Counted from the stretch's first letter, positions 43,665 to 58,140 are shown. The stretch: 64,000 nucleotides of DNA from Arachis hypogaea (GCF_003086295.3 NC_092044.1:5854843-5918842), one strand, 5' to 3'. Numbers and translations: made by a program. The notes: a model not told the origin generated them from the sequence alone.

Positions 43665-45800
43665 TTTCTCAAACCTTTTCCAAACCTCAATCATTTTCCA
43701 AGATTCAGCTAGTTCCAATATCAATTATTTTCAAAGCGAATCAGTACCCATAATAAATCTCTTTTTAAAATCAAACAAGCTCAAATACTAAATCATTTAT
43801 AAAGTCACTAACTCAAAATTAAACCATTTCCAAAGTTAATCCAGTTTCATATTCCAAATCATTTCCAAAGCTAATTCCTTTACATTATCGAAAATAGCTT
43901 CAAAACCAAGAAAAGCTATTTTTCATAATAATCAACTAAATAACCTTTCAAACTAATTTCTTTTCAGCAATCACAAACTACTCAAGCAATCAAGCAATCA
44001 GTCATTCAGTCCAGCAAACAACCACATTTAAAAGACAATCATAATCACAGACATATGTTCTCTCACATTAATATCTAGTTATCACAACACTGTAATATAA
44101 ATTAGATTATAAGAAAAACCCTACCTCAATTAACCGAGTTCGCACAAATTTAATCGTGATAATTCCCTCTCCTACTAATTCATGGCAGCAGATGCGACTC
44201 TCACGCAATTAAAACGGCAATGGCAGCAACCGAAACAGCGGTAGCGGTAATGTTAACCTTCACCGCAGTGGCCATGGTTGCAGCAAAATAAAAGATTCAG
44301 ATTGGATAGGAATTAATAGCAATTACAACCCTGGGGATTCAAGACAAAGTAAGGACTAGAATTAAAATCAGAACATGGAAACCATAGCGGTGATAAAACA
44401 GAACATACAAATTGATCAAACCTAAGGGGACGATTAGACCAGTACCAAGATAGCAAAGTCAGAACTAGCAGCAGCTTTAGCAGTTTCCTGATGGCATCAA
44501 CATTATCCCCTATGATGGTTCTAGCAGCGAATAGGAAAAATAAAGCAACAGTACTAATCAGAGACATTGATTTCCTTAGTTAGAACACGAGAAAGACAAA
44601 AGAACAAGATGGAAGCAGAGTAAAGACTAAACCTTACCGTTTCAAGAACGGAGATATTGGAACCGAAACAATAACTCCAACATCGGCTCAATCAACAGAA
44701 CAGGGTGCAACAACAACGGTTTCAATCTAATTGATGGCAGCAGCGGTGGCGGAGCAGGACGGCATGAGAGCGGACCTCGTCCTTCTCCCCTTTGTCGCAT
44801 TTTTGCTCCTCTGTCTTCCGTGCATCCCTCATGCTTTTCACTCTCCTCTGCCCTAATCAGTGTTGACTGTGTCTATGGTGATGAAGGCTTCAGCGGTAAC
44901 GATGAAGTGCAGCGGCGCGTCGGTGGCCATGGAAGCACCGCGACAACAAGGTATCACCTCCCTCTTGCGCGACGCTCCTCCTGGTTCTCCCTTTCTCAGG
45001 CGCGACTCTTCCTCTCCAAACAACGCGATGGCAGCGGCGGCACCAAGTCCCGCGGCGAGATGACGATGCCGTGGAACACGAGCGGCGGGCTCCAGGCCGG
45101 CGGTGGCGGCTCGTGAGGACGACAACATCGAGGCGGCGGTGGCAGGACCCAGTGGCACCAGTGCAACCTTCCTCTTCTCTTCTTCCCCCTCGGTTCTCTC
45201 TTTCTCTCCACTATCCCTTTTCCCTCTCTCTTTCTTTTCCTTTTACTGCTGTTGTGTCTTAGGTTGACTTAAGAAGAAAGGAAAGCTGCTGCTGTGTATT
45301 GGGTTAAGTCAGTAAGGAAAAAAGGGCAAATGGCGGCTAATTTAGGGCGATTAGGGTTTATTTGGGGTAAATTTAATAATTTTAATAAGATTAAGGGTAA
45401 TAGAATAATTAAAAACCTATTTTAACCCAATACTAATATTTATTAAAGATACTATTTTAATTATCAACTTACAAATTATTTTTTAATAAATATTCTAATT
45501 CGATAATTAGAGATAATATAATGAATTTTCTTTCTTTATACAATTAAAGTATTAAATTCTAAAATCTATATTATTTAACTAAATTGTATACAATTTTTAT
45601 TCTTTTGCAACTGTTAAGCTGTATAATTTAAATATAAAAAATTATTCAATAACTATAAAATTAAGTAAAATTTTTAATTTAATTGTCAAAACTTGACTTA
45701 ATTACTTCTAATAAAATAATTTCTAAAATAAAATCTTTAATTAATAAATAAATTAAAATTAACTCGTAATAATATTTTTTTGAAAATTATGGGTCTTACA
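43665..45800 (-). repeat. Possible LTR-type repeat debris
   Basis: At 45800 the minus strand begins TGTAAGACCCATAATTTTC, a start seen in many plant Ty3/gypsy LTRs. The region holds a C-rich/A-rich block (43665-44060) and a GC-rich island (44750-45260) with overlapping low-complexity ORFs on both strands. No primer-binding site or pol sequence adjoins, so if it is an LTR it is solo. The left end is not defined. Confidence 0.3.
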
Positions 45801-45814
45801 CACATTCTAGTCAT

Positions 45815-46080
45815 CGTTCAATCGATTGGGTAACATGACCAATCGAGTGATTTTTGCGAAAACCATTCGGCCTTGCAACTTTCAATTGATTGTTTTGTGG
45901 TAACCTGAAGTTCAATCAATTGAGTTATGGGAACCTGAAATTCAATCGATTGTTTTGTCAATCCAATCAATTGATTTTTTAAGAAACACTATTTTAAAAT
46001 TTTCGACGGATGTAATGGATCAAAGATAAACCTTTAATTGATTGGAATTGCCAAAAAGTTATTACGATCAATGGAAGATC
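45815..46080. repeat. CAATCGATTG / CAATTGATTG cluster
   Basis: About eight variants of CAATCGATTG in ~260 bp, similar to the cluster at 36105-36700. It adjoins the LTR-like end at 45800. Confidence 0.5.
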
Positions 46081-48470
46081 TATTTCGTTATTTTTTTTAT
46101 TATTAATAAATATAATAAATAAATGATAAAATAATAATTTATAAAATAAAAAATAATTTTTATAATTAAATAAAATATATGAGATTAATTTATAATTAAA
46201 ATTAAAAATAAATTATTTAACAATTATTGAAAAATTTTAAAAATATATTTTGTTATGAGATTATTTAATAGTCCAAAAGTTCTGAGATAAATTTTTTGCC
46301 ATGTTAATAGTAATAGTGTGTGTGAATGAGTGTGTTGTGTAATGTATAAGCCACTTCAAACATTATAAACACTTTCGAGGAGCTATGAAATAAATTCAAA
46401 AACTGACTGTAACTTGGTTTAAATCTGGGATGTGAGGCTCAAGAGACTTAGCTCAGGTAACTTTGCCATTAGGCAAGGCTACATGTTACAAAGTTATATG
46501 TTAATTATTGTATATATTATATATCGAACCTTTTTAATTAAATTATTTTATATTCGTTAAACTTAATTTTAATTTTAGTTTTTTTATTTATTTTTTCTCA
46601 AGGATAGAATTTTTTAATTATACACTATTATTTAAATAAATATTAAATTTTATTAAATATTTTTAAATTTAAAAAGGTCAAGTCACCAAAAATTTAAAAA
46701 GGTCAAATATCTTTTATTAATTATAACATTTCTTTTTATGATTATATAATTCTTTTTAATAAATACTTAAAACATGTAATAAATATAAACTAATTAATAA
46801 ATTATTGAAATCTAAGAATAATTAATTTAATACAAAAAACAAAATTTAAAAAATACTTATTATGAAAATAATAAAATATAATTCTATATAATTACTTAAT
46901 TATAATTGGGTCACCAATTTAATAGTAACTAAACGATTGAATTGGTAATTCAATAATTTAATATTTTAATTAAGTTAATTATCAATTCAATTCTAATAAC
47001 TATGTTTAATAGACTAGTCAAAGAGATGCTTTGGAGGTTATTTTTTTTTCAAATGCTCTCCTATATTCTTACTGCATAATTTTGTTTTACCTCTTATATC
47101 CACATTATTTCTAAAGTATTTTATATGAAAAAATAAACACATCCACGTTGTTACTTTATATTTTATATGAAAAAGCAAACATCTATGCTAAAATAAATAA
47201 ACATGTGTAATATATGAAAATAAACAGAACTTAAGTGATATTAAGAAAAACAAAATGTAAACATTTAATAGATAGAGAAATAAAAAAAATACAAACATAA
47301 TAAGAATAACATAACTAAAATATTTTTGAAGTTGCTACTTAAATTATTTTTTTAATGAGTAAAAATTTATAAAACTAAGCACTTAAATTAATTTCTAAAG
47401 AACTTTAAATTAGACAATTTAATTTTTAACAATTTTTTATTATTAGAAAAATCTTCAAGAATTATTTTGATTAGACACATTATTATTATTTTTAATAAAA
47501 TTTTAACAAATTTTATTGTAGGTCTAAATAAATTAAACTAGTAGTTCCTTTTACAGAAAAATATATTCGCCTAAAAACTTTAAAATAATAAAAAATTGTT
47601 AATTACCAAAATATTTAATTTATAATATTTAAAAATTAATTTAAATATTTACTCAAATTATATAAAATACTTTATTCAAATGAGAATATTCATGAAGATG
47701 TAAACCAAGCACACACAACAAACAAAATCCTACGTTCCAATTCTGTCGCACAAACTAATGTAATCTGTATGACTAACTAACATCCACCCTTATCATCCAA
47801 CTGTTATGACTATATGCTAGATATTCACAACTAAATCACAAGACCAAAGCCAGATAGTTGTCTCATCTATTTGATCAATCACCGTTCTTACCATTATACA
47901 CAGAAAATCTAATACCATGTGCAATCTGTTGTTTGCTTCCTCTAATACCATGTGTAATGTGTTAAATTATTGAATTACTGAGTCATTGGTGAGTCCTTTG
48001 TTGAACCGATTGATCCAATCTTATGTAAATAAAAAATAAAATATAGTAAAAAATTTTAGATTTAAAAATTTAAAATACATATATTTACTAATATTTTAAA
48101 AATATCTAGTTATTCTAAACAATATGGAACAGAAATAATAAATATTTTATTAATTTTATTCTATCGTAAATATTTTTATTTTTTATATTAAAATAACTAT
48201 TATTTTCGAATTTTAATAATTTATTAATTAGTTTATATCTATTATACTATTATATACTACAAGTATTTATTAAAAAATAATATTAATAGATATTATATAA
48301 TTATGAAAAGAAAATAATAAATGAGTTTATAATTACTATTAAATAAAAATATAATTAATTTAAAAATGAATGAGCTTATAATTAAAATTAAAATAAATTA
48401 AATAAAATTAAATTATTTGCTAAAAGATATCAATATATATTTTAATTTGTATATATAATAATAACAAATA
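46081..48470. other. Gene-free AT-rich stretch
   Basis: Strongly AT-rich with no ORF of interest, no gene and no structured repeat that I can support. Confidence 0.6.
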
Positions 48471-48560
48471 AGTTAGCCTAGTGATTGTGACTACTGTGTA
48501 TTTTCCTTGAAGAAGGGGGTTCGAACTCCAGACTGATCTTTACAAAGTTTGACTGGTTTT
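48471..48560 (+). mobile_element. tRNA-derived SINE-like sequence
   Basis: An A-box-like TTAGCCTAGTGA (48473-48484) and a perfect B-box-like GGTTCGAACTCC (48518-48529) are correctly spaced for a Pol III internal promoter. There is no tRNA cloverleaf or CCA context, so a SINE head is likelier than a tRNA gene. The 3' end is not defined. Confidence 0.5.
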
Positions 48561-48930
48561 ATCGGTTATTGAGATAGATTTAGAAAATTATTTAATTTAA
48601 TCATCTACTAACCTTAAAGTACTTCAAAGCACATATAATAATTAATGATCAACACATGCATACAAATCATATCCATAATAAAATAATATTTTATTTAAAA
48701 TATCAATATTACATATAACATGAATATTTTTTGGATACTATAACTATAGATAACTCACATCAGGTAATTAATCAATTTAATCAGAATCATATGTGAGTAA
48801 ATTGTGTATGATAATGTGATATTAGAGAAGACTAATAATTAATTAATAATACATAAAAACTACAATATTTTTAAACATATCAAATTAATTATTAAATATT
48901 GTTGCTCTTAAACGAAGTAGTAGTATAGTC

Positions 48931-50738
48931 TCAAAGTGATGAAGTTGTTGCTTCTTGGCCAAGGCCGTGATGTGGAGAAATATAATCATGTTTTATTAAT
49001 GGTGGATTATTATTCTGATGAGTGGAATCCATCACGCTATTTGCTTTACCCATCTCCAATGCCGCAAGCAACTCACAATCTTCAATGTCATTCAGCCACA
49101 ACCCTAAATTGTCCTCACCAAAAGCTTCACCCGCAATCTCTTTTATTCCATTCATAATATCAATATCACCAAAATCAGTGTCACCAAAATTATTATTATT
49201 GTTATTGTTGTTGTTGGCTTTAGCTACCTCCATGTTCATCCAATCTCCAACACTTGTCATCCTCTCCTCACTCGACAGGTAATCATGGAAAGCCTTCGAA
49301 TTCTCATTGTTGCTGTTACTTCTCTGATGATCGAGAGTGGTACCGCCAAAAGCACACATCGACTCGTGGTCCAACCTTAAATTCTTGTCTCTAAATCCCA
49401 TAGACAAATCGCTTTGTGGACAATCTACGTTCTGACATGTATATAGTAATTTGTCCACAAAGTTATTATCGTTATTGTTGTTGTTACTATTATTATTATT
49501 ATTATTATCAAAATCACACTTTCTTTTTTCACCGCCTCCAATGCTGCTATTGCCGCTACTGCCGCCACCGCCAAACAAAACATGATCAACAGAATTATTA
49601 ATAGAGTTTATTGGGGATGACTCAAAGACTTCAATTTCTCCCTCACCGTCTTCCTTATTATTCTCCTCGTCGCTGGACGAAGAAGGAGAAATCTTAAGAC
49701 ACTTGTTGGTAAGTCTCAATAAAGCTTCTTCTTTGTTCACAACTTTGGACCAAGTAGCACTATCTTTGACAGTCATATTATCTTGCAAGGTCTTTGATTG
49801 AGTCACAAGCCTTCTCAATTTCTCCAGGTCAGGAGACATGTGCTTTATAATTGAAGCCAAAACCGAAACCTTCCATGTCTTCTTCAAATCATGGGGTTTC
49901 TTATACGGTGGTGGCCCGTGTCCTTGAGCCAAAAGGCCCTGTTCACCCCCACCATGCCTCTGACCCATTAGGCCACCACGGTGGGGCCACACCTTTATCC
50001 AAAGGATACTTTCTTTGTGGCGGCACACAGTGTTGCATCAGTGATGAAAGAAGAGATCCTAGTGTTTTGTCTTGAAGATCTTGGAGAAGGTGTATGCTCG
50101 ACGACTCATCTAATTCTCCCTTTTCAAGTAAGGGTAAATACTTTGCAATTGCTGCAGGGGCATTTTGGTCAAATCTAATATCTTCTTTCCACCATTCTCG
50201 TAGACTATCCGAGCTTCTAGTAACTGGCTTACCTATAAATTATAATTAAAATATTTTAATATCAAAGTGAAGACTGAAGTATGACATAAATAAAATAGTT
50301 TTTAATAAAAACATAGAAAAATATTAAAATTATTTTTGTATTAATTGTTAAATAAAAATTAAAATATAATTAACTTCATAATTAAAAATTTTAGATAATT
50401 TAATAGTTAATTATGCTTATTTTAATTTCTATACCTTTTTCAGGGACGATGCCATAGACGAATCCACGAGCTTTGCAAACCTCCATCATCTTGATCATGT
50501 ATTTGAGGACAGAGTCTTGTGCCCTAGACATCTTCTTTTTCCTGGACGCTTCTTGCTTGGCTTCTCTGTTCTCAGATTCGTCCATGTTAAGTTTCTCCTT
50601 CATCTTTTGGAGAAGGACACGGTCTTTACATATGCGCTTCTTCAGATTTTCATAGTCTATCATTTCATCTTCTGCTGTCAAGGTTACATCAATTTCCTCG
50701 TCTTCTGTATCGGACAATTGAACATAGGGAGGATCCAT
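48931..50738 (-). pseudogene. EIN3-like (EIL) transcription factor, frameshifted
   Basis: EIN3/EIL proteins are plant-specific DNA-binding factors of ethylene and sulfur-starvation signalling. Exon 1 (50435-50738) starts [15 protein letters not shown] and includes the basic [20 protein letters not shown] and [15 protein letters not shown]. Exon 2 (48931-50232) continues with [81 protein letters not shown] and [14 protein letters not shown], then an acidic, Asn-rich tail. The splice pair is canonical and joins in phase. The run of five G on the minus strand (49946-49950) is one base too many: the frame hits TGA right after AWWG, while the next frame continues the EIN3 domain for 365 codons. 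Without the extra base the gene would be 534 residues, in the EIL range. Either a young pseudogene or an assembly error. Confidence 0.85.
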
Positions 50739-50870
50739 TTATTCTTGGATCAGCACCATGATGATTTTTTTTTATAAAAGAAGTCAAGTGAATTGTGAAA
50801 AATATCTGTATAGAAGAATAAATAAGAGTAATTGATATTATGTTGCTAGAACTCGTGAAAGTTATGTACG

Positions 50871-50880
50871 TATATATAGA
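50871..50880 (-). promoter_or_regulatory. Possible TATA box of the EIL gene
   Basis: TATATATA on the minus strand, about 130 bases upstream of the ATG at 50738. AT-rich surroundings make this weak. Confidence 0.4.
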
Positions 50881-50881
50881 T

Positions 50882-53025
50882 ATCCACGAAGGTTGTAGAA
50901 TGGCGGTGTTAGAAGGAGCTAACATCAGCAAAATAATCTTAGCTTAGTGGAATTGTATTTAAGTAAATAATTCATAAGAGTGATGGGACAAAGTAGGTAT
51001 TACTGAGTTGAAATTTGTATAATGTTTATACTTCTTGAAAAGGCTGGTAAATGTGCAATTAACCTGAGAAAATTAAAGGTTGTTTGAGCGAGATAACGAA
51101 GAAGATGAGACGGTTCTATTTGCATGCACAGTTGGTAACAATATTGGGTGATTAGAATTATAATTCCTATCGTCACTAATTTTTGAAAAAAAAAATTACA
51201 CCATTTGTAGGTTGTTGTGTTTTTTTTTATCATCATCTTTGTCATTCTCATTGTTATTACCTTCCCTTTTTTTGTTTGATTTATTTTTTCTTGATTTTTC
51301 TCTTCTTCTTAGTTAAATATCACGAAATTAATTTAACAACAACAAAATACATTATTTAATTGTGAATGACACAAAAAAATTTTAAAAGACCACAAATTTA
51401 TAACCTTAACTTATTTAATCAACAAAATATATTTAAATATATTTTAAATTTAAAAAATATATTAAATTATTATAAATGACATAAGAATGACCAAATTTTA
51501 TATATATTAGTTTAATACCATACAATCAATTCAATAAAAGACGCAATAAATATTTAAATAAAGAACTATAAATCCAAAATTTTAACTCATTCAACCAACA
51601 AAATATATTTAAATGTGTTTTAAAACTAAAAAAATATAAATACCACTTCATTTAGTTGGGAAAGATATCACGGATTAAAAAAATTCTATGTCAAAATTAA
51701 GAAATTTTTGTGTCAATTAAGAAATTTTCTGTGTTACATAAATTGTACACAATTTAAAACTCTTCCTCCTCCTCCTTTTCTTCTTCATCGTCATCATCAT
51801 CTTCTTCTTTTCCTTCTTTATTTTCTTCTTCTCATTTTACATTCTCATAGTTCATCTTTTTCTATCCTCTTAATAAGAATATGTGCCGATTAAAAAGTTT
51901 CGATACTGTTTTTCTAATAAATTATACACAAATTAAAATTCTCCCTTTAGTGCTTCTTCTTGTTCTTACCCTCTTGACATGAATAAAAATAAGAATAAAG
52001 AGAAAGAAAAAAAATAAAAATTATTGCATTATTTACCTAGATTTTTTTTATTTTATTGGTTTAATTGATAGTAATTAATTATAACAAAAGTACATGTTTT
52101 GTAGTTAACCATATGTACTCTTACTATAATTAATTATCATCAACATTGTATTAATAAAATAAAAAAAATTGATAACAATTACCACTAGAAGGAGCAGGGG
52201 GAGAAATAAAAAAAACACAACAATAACAATAGAAGAATAACATGAAGAAAAAAAATGCCCGAAAAAAAAAAACAAGTGGATAATTCACGTAAAGTTTAAA
52301 CTTAGTTGACAAAAACGCTTAAATATTTAATGAGACTCTTAAAAATAAGATCAATTTAGTCTTTATAAATATTGTATAAACTTTATTTTATCCTCTAATA
52401 TAATTCAAAAATATTACATATATAGTAAAAATCAGTTATGTACTAAATTATTATAGTATATTTATATATATTAATGCATATTATTTTATATATTTTTTAA
52501 TTAAATAATTAGTCATTAAAATAATCAAATTTATCATAATAGAATAATTAAATAATAAAACTGTTTTATAATAGCATAATAAAAAAATTATGAATCGTTA
52601 AATATGTATTTTTTATACTATGACTAATTTTTTGTATACATATAACATAGTTAAATTTTGTAAATTAGCTAAATTGACTCAATTATTTAATCCATAAAAT
52701 CAAAATTATGACTATCCAAAGACTGATATAAAATCTATGTCAAAATTAATAAAATCAGAGATGAACTAATATGTATTTAAGAGCACAAATTAAAATTATC
52801 AATTTAATTTCTTTATAAAAAAAATTATAAAATTAAGTTTTTAATATATTTGTTATGTAATTTTTTAAAGTAAGATGTTTAAATTTTTTAATAAGAATGA
52901 AAAACTTAGTATATATCTTAAAGATACATATTAGATAAATTTATTAATAACTATTCTTAAATAAAGTAACACGCATAGTTAATACTTATTCAGTCATGAC
53001 TATTAAATTAAAGCATTATTAAAAA

Positions 53026-53080
<55 letters not shown>

Positions 53081-56000
53081 GTCATATATATTTTTGTCCA
53101 AATTCTTAAAGTAAGATAGTAAATTAGAGTTGTATATACAGCGTAAATCAAATTTCACCATTAATAATATATATTATTTTTAAATTTATTTTAAGAATAT
53201 AATATAAATTAATAATAAAATCAAACACGTCAAAATAGTGTAGTGGTATTTAAATAAATCTAAACATAAAAAAAATTTGTATTTTTTTTATTAATACACA
53301 ATTTATGAAAATATAAACCAAATAAATATTATTAAATTTCATCTCTAGCTAGTATTTAAATATCAATTAAATAGCGCTTTTTATAATTTTGTTGAGTAAA
53401 AAAGACCGACTCCATATAAAAAATGAAAATGATGTGAACAGATTTGTCATTTGTGACTTATATGCGCACTCTTATACCAATGAGTTTTGCATAATATAAC
53501 TTAAAACGTGATCAGATTAATTTTGGCGAGTTCCTACAAATTGATAGATAGATCCCGTACCATATATAATATAATTCAATAAATATAATATATATATGAC
53601 CAATAATTCAATGAAATGACAAGTTGAATTAGAGAGTGTATGGAAGAAAAAGTTATGCCCATTCTATAGAAAAATGGGTTACTTTCATTGTATCAAAAAC
53701 GTAAACATAACTTTAGAATGATGGCTTATGTAACTCAAAATAAATATTCTAGTTGGATTATAATAATTTTACTTACGAAAGTCATATGCCGACATAAGAG
53801 AGAGATTTAATAATCAAATTCGGTCCATATTAATTAAAATAAATAATTATTGTTAATTATAAAAAATTTGAATATTGATAAAATTGATTATAAAAAATTA
53901 TTATATTCATCAAAATAATTTTTATTTGACAAAAATATTTCATTATTAAAATTTTGTTAATTCCGTTAAAAAATACTTACAAATCTTAGATTACTTATAT
54001 TATCATGTTTTTCAATATCTTCTATTAATGAACTCAATTTTAATTTTTGTGTGTTATCCAATTACATCAACCATTAAAAAAATATGATTAACTAATATTT
54101 GTCTTTAGAGTGCATGATAAAGGTATAAATTAAGAAATTTTAATAAAAAATATATAATTTAAATTCTCAATACATTTATTATGTATTTATTAAAGTAAAT
54201 TATTTAAAATTTTTTATTATTAGTAATCTTAATTTGTACTCTTAGGACACATGTAAGTTAAATTTTAAAAAATAAATATTTATTTAGAGATAAAAACAAG
54301 TACATCAGAATCAAAATAATAAATGTTGAAAAATCAAAATAGAATAAAAAAATTAAAAAAAATAAACCATCGTTGATGAACAGTTGAACACAAAATATAA
54401 TTATCTAATTCCTTTCAAAAAAAATAGAAAAAAACAAATAAAAATAAAATAAAATCTACAATAAAAAAAGTTAAATAGCAACTCAATTATACTTTAAGAT
54501 AACAGGAACAACTAAAACATAAACATAGGTTTGTTAATTTTAACTTTGACAAATCTAAATATTAGCTCTTATATTATCTTGGAGTACTATATCATAGATT
54601 AACTTAAAACAATAATATTTCAATAATAATATTTTAGATATCAATGAATTAAATGATAATTTTTTAATTTTAAAAATTCATTAATCATTTTATTTTAGAT
54701 TTACAAATTTGTAATAACATAAATTTTGTTAGACTTTGATCTAAAACAAAATATTTAAATTTTTGTTTTTATTAGCTTTGATATTTTAAATATTTTATTT
54801 AATTTCAAATGAAAATTTTTTTATTATTTATATTTTGAAGTAAAAAATATCAATAATTTATTGAAAAAGTAAAAAATGAGTTGATTTGTACTTTATTTAT
54901 ATTTTACTTACAATGCTCGCTAAATATAATAGAAAACTTCTTTGGTTTCAACCTATCTCTACAAAATTAGCTAATAATACCTAATACGTAATAAGGTACA
55001 CTTTCTAATTTTTACACTTGGGAAAATGACTGAATCTTTTATTGAAAGATTAAAAAGCCATAGAATTGAGCTTAATTGAAATTATTTTCATACGAGTATC
55101 ACTTTAAGATTTCAGTCAAATTTTTCTTAATAGAATTTTTTTATTTCTTCATTGAATTTGAATTTAAACCCACTGTCAAATGCTCGGTTTGTAGGTTCAA
55201 GTATGGTATAAAACATTACTATTAATGTTTAGGTATTTTTTTATATGGTTATTGTTGTTATTGTTACATATTATTATTGTTGTTGTTATTGATATTCTTT
55301 TTACGATTTTGATTCTCATTATTTAGGCCAAAAATTTGATTCGTGTTCAATCTTTTTTTCATTTAAATTCGTTTTTACGATTCAACTTGATTTTAAAATT
55401 TTCATTGATGCTGTGAAAATTTTTGTTGCTGATTATGCTTTATTTTCTTAATAATAATTTTATTTAAATTTATTTTAGTGTTTGTAGAAGCAAAAGTATA
55501 AATTTTGGATGAACAAAAAAAATCGAATATTTTAAATTTTTAATGAAATTGTTGGAAAAAGATTGTTAGAGAAAAGTATTTTAATCCAAATAACGATTTT
55601 AAAATTAAGTTGAACTTTAGAGATGAATTTGAATATAAAAAAAATGTAAATGAATAAAATTTTTTGCTTAAATTTTCAGAACCAAAATCGTATTTAATCA
55701 TTACTCTTATTATTATTGTACATCTAAATTTTTTTAATTTTATCTATAATTTTTTAGAAATATATTATATATTTACTAATTTTTGTAAATCATGATTTTT
55801 ATAATTATTATAACAATTCTTCAATTTAGATGAAGTGTTTTGAATCTTGTCAACCGTGCATTTCATGAACATTCATACTAGTACTAAAAATAACATATGA
55901 TGAATGTACCCCATCAAAAAATGAAGAATGTATCCAATTTCCGCCTTTACGTCCATACCTTTTTGTTTCAAATCCTAGAGTCTAATTACTGAAATGAAGT

Positions 56001-56740
56001 AACTAAACTATGAGACGTACGCGAGGCTTTCTTTCTGCCGCTACCTATTATGCTATAAAAATAATAATTAAATTATTCGTTACTGTATAAACACACTCAT
56101 TTTTTTCCATTACAATCCAAACATGTTCACATCTTTTCTCTAATTGTTTTCTTGTCTGTTTCTAGCTACTGATGAGTACTTTACTATCCTCTCTTGTTCT
56201 GCCCATACTATAATATACAAAATCTGTTTTTTTTTTTAATACAAATAAAGATATAAACATATTATTTCTTTAAATACACAGGAATAAAAAAATGGTCATC
56301 TAAATATGCAGAGTCATTTTATTATTGGCGTTTCCCAAATAGAAATGAAAATACACTCTAATCCATCAAGATATGCAAGTGAATATATTATTTTCTTTTT
56401 TCACTGTCTTTTATAACATCTTAGAAATAAAAAATATTAAAAATAAAATATAAATCAAATAATGAAAAAATAAAAATGTTATTTTGTATTTTAATTTTTT
56501 ATCTTTTTATTAAATTCTAAAAATAAAAAACTAAAAATAAAAATAAAATAATAAAAATCCACTATTTTTAAAAAATTTTAAAATCAAAATAATTTGATAA
56601 GGGAGAACGGTATTAAAAAAATGAGTGGAACAAATGCCGAAAAAAATTTTTATTGAGTAAGTAGATAAGCATCATATTTTTGCACATTTTAATAAAAAAA
56701 ATCAATATATTTGTAGTGATATTTTATTTTGTTATAATTT
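50882..56740. other. Gene-free AT-rich stretch
   Basis: Almost 6 kb with no gene I can support. It contains a CTT/TTC-rich pyrimidine block (about 51765-51840) and an AAT microsatellite (53028-53080). The rest is A/T-rich without ORFs, consistent with old, decayed repeat DNA. Confidence 0.6.
53028..53080. repeat. (AAT)n microsatellite
   Basis: About 17 uninterrupted AAT triplets. Confidence 0.95.
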
Positions 56741-56741
56741 A

Positions 56742-56750
<9 letters not shown>

Positions 56751-56791
<41 letters not shown>

Positions 56792-56882
56792 CTATTTTAC
56801 GTGCCATCGATTTTATTATGCATGCATCCCATTTTGTGTATACGATCAAAATGTGAGCTGTTTATTATCCATTTTGCAGATG

Positions 56883-56929
<47 letters not shown>

Positions 56930-57022
56930 GTCTATTTTAAGTGCCATCGATTTTATTATGCATGCATTTCATTTTGTGTAGGTCAAAATGTGAGCTGTTT
57001 ATTATCCATTTTGCAGACGTCA
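56751..57022 (+). repeat. Two-copy 140-bp repeat of (ATT)n plus unique tail
   Basis: Each unit is an ATT array (56751-56790; 56885-56929) followed by a ~93-bp tail starting TCTATTTTA(C/A)GTGCCATCG and ending CATTTTGCAGA(T/C)GTC. The tails differ at a few bases and by a short indel. Each also encodes a similar short peptide, which I regard as incidental. Confidence 0.85.
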
Positions 57023-57950
57023 TGGAAGAATTGATGTGTTTTTTTATTTTGCAGGCGTCCCTACTAATAAAAAATAGTTCTGTATATTTTGGTAATCATT
57101 TTTCTAAGTCCGTATTAAAAAAAATATATTTTTATACATTTATTTGTATAAAGAACTTGCAAAATCTAGGTAACTGAATTTTGGTAATCTATTAACATGG
57201 TGAAAAGGGATAAAAATTTGGGGCATATTATGGTGTAAAAATGAAATTGTTTTTACATGTATAGAATAACAGGTGTTAAAATATCAGTAGTTTATGCCGT
57301 TAGTTTTTTGATGGAAAAAAATTAATTACACCACACAATTATTAATTTCTTGAACTTATAGTAAAAAAGAGAGTATTTGACTCCCTGCTGTAAAGACTAA
57401 TTATTTGATTTTTTGTTAATAAATATGTGTATCACTAATCAAATTAGAATTAAATCTATTAGACAAAAAAATTAAAAAAAATAATGCCAAAATATTTTTT
57501 ATAAAATTTAAAAAGAAAAAAAATTTGAAGACTAACTTACTTTCACTCTTTTAAATTATTACTATTAAAAAAAAAAAATATTTAATTATAGATAATTACT
57601 GTGGTTAAAAAAATTAATTTGTTTTTATAATTATATGTCCTAAATACATTACTAATTATTTTTATTATCTTACATGTTTTAAATTTTTAATTTATAAATT
57701 AGATTGATAAATTACTTGATACGTATTTTAAATATTTGTGATATTAAAAGATATTAGTTTACATTTTTAGAATGTTTTAATTTAATTTAATATATTTTTA
57801 TTTTATTTATTTAATTATTAGATTGGGCCTATATTTATAGGCTTTAAGATTTTATTTAACCTAATAAGAGGTTATAAATACCCCTTTACTATTGTAATTG
57901 TAGTATAGAATGATTTAGAGATTTGAAACCTATTTTTTGGTTTCGTGATG

Positions 57951-58140
57951 AAACTATGGTGTGGACCATTGAGGTTGATGAGTCCTCTCTTATTGCATCG
58001 GATCATTGGGTAGAAGCTTGAGGAGTCCCTTCAATTCAATTTCCAAACTATGGCGTTGACAAGTTAGGTTGATGAATCACTTTCTTGTTGCGTCAATAAG
58101 TTAGGTAGAAAGTATAGTGATTCTTTTTGTATTCAATTTC
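57951..58140 (+). repeat. Imperfect ~94-bp tandem repeat
   Basis: AAACTATGG(T/C)G at 57951 and 58045 heads two units that share GGTTGATGA(G/A)TC, CTTATTGC/CTTGTTGC and a closing TTCAATTTC. A TATAAATA-like site precedes them (about 57881-57889). It may be part of an old LTR. No gene seen. Confidence 0.5.

Noticed and set aside
44820..45262. GC-rich ORFs on both strands (up to 101 codons)
   Set aside because: Overlapping Arg/Gly/Pro/Ser frames in a GC island are compositional, probably within repeat debris.
46430..46490. tRNA-like segment (CTTAGCTCAGGTAA A-box-like)
   Set aside because: No B box at the right distance and no cloverleaf.
49185..49510. ATT/GTT runs as non-coding microsatellites
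   Set aside because: They lie in frame in the EIL tail and encode its Asn-rich tracts, so I treat them as coding repeats.
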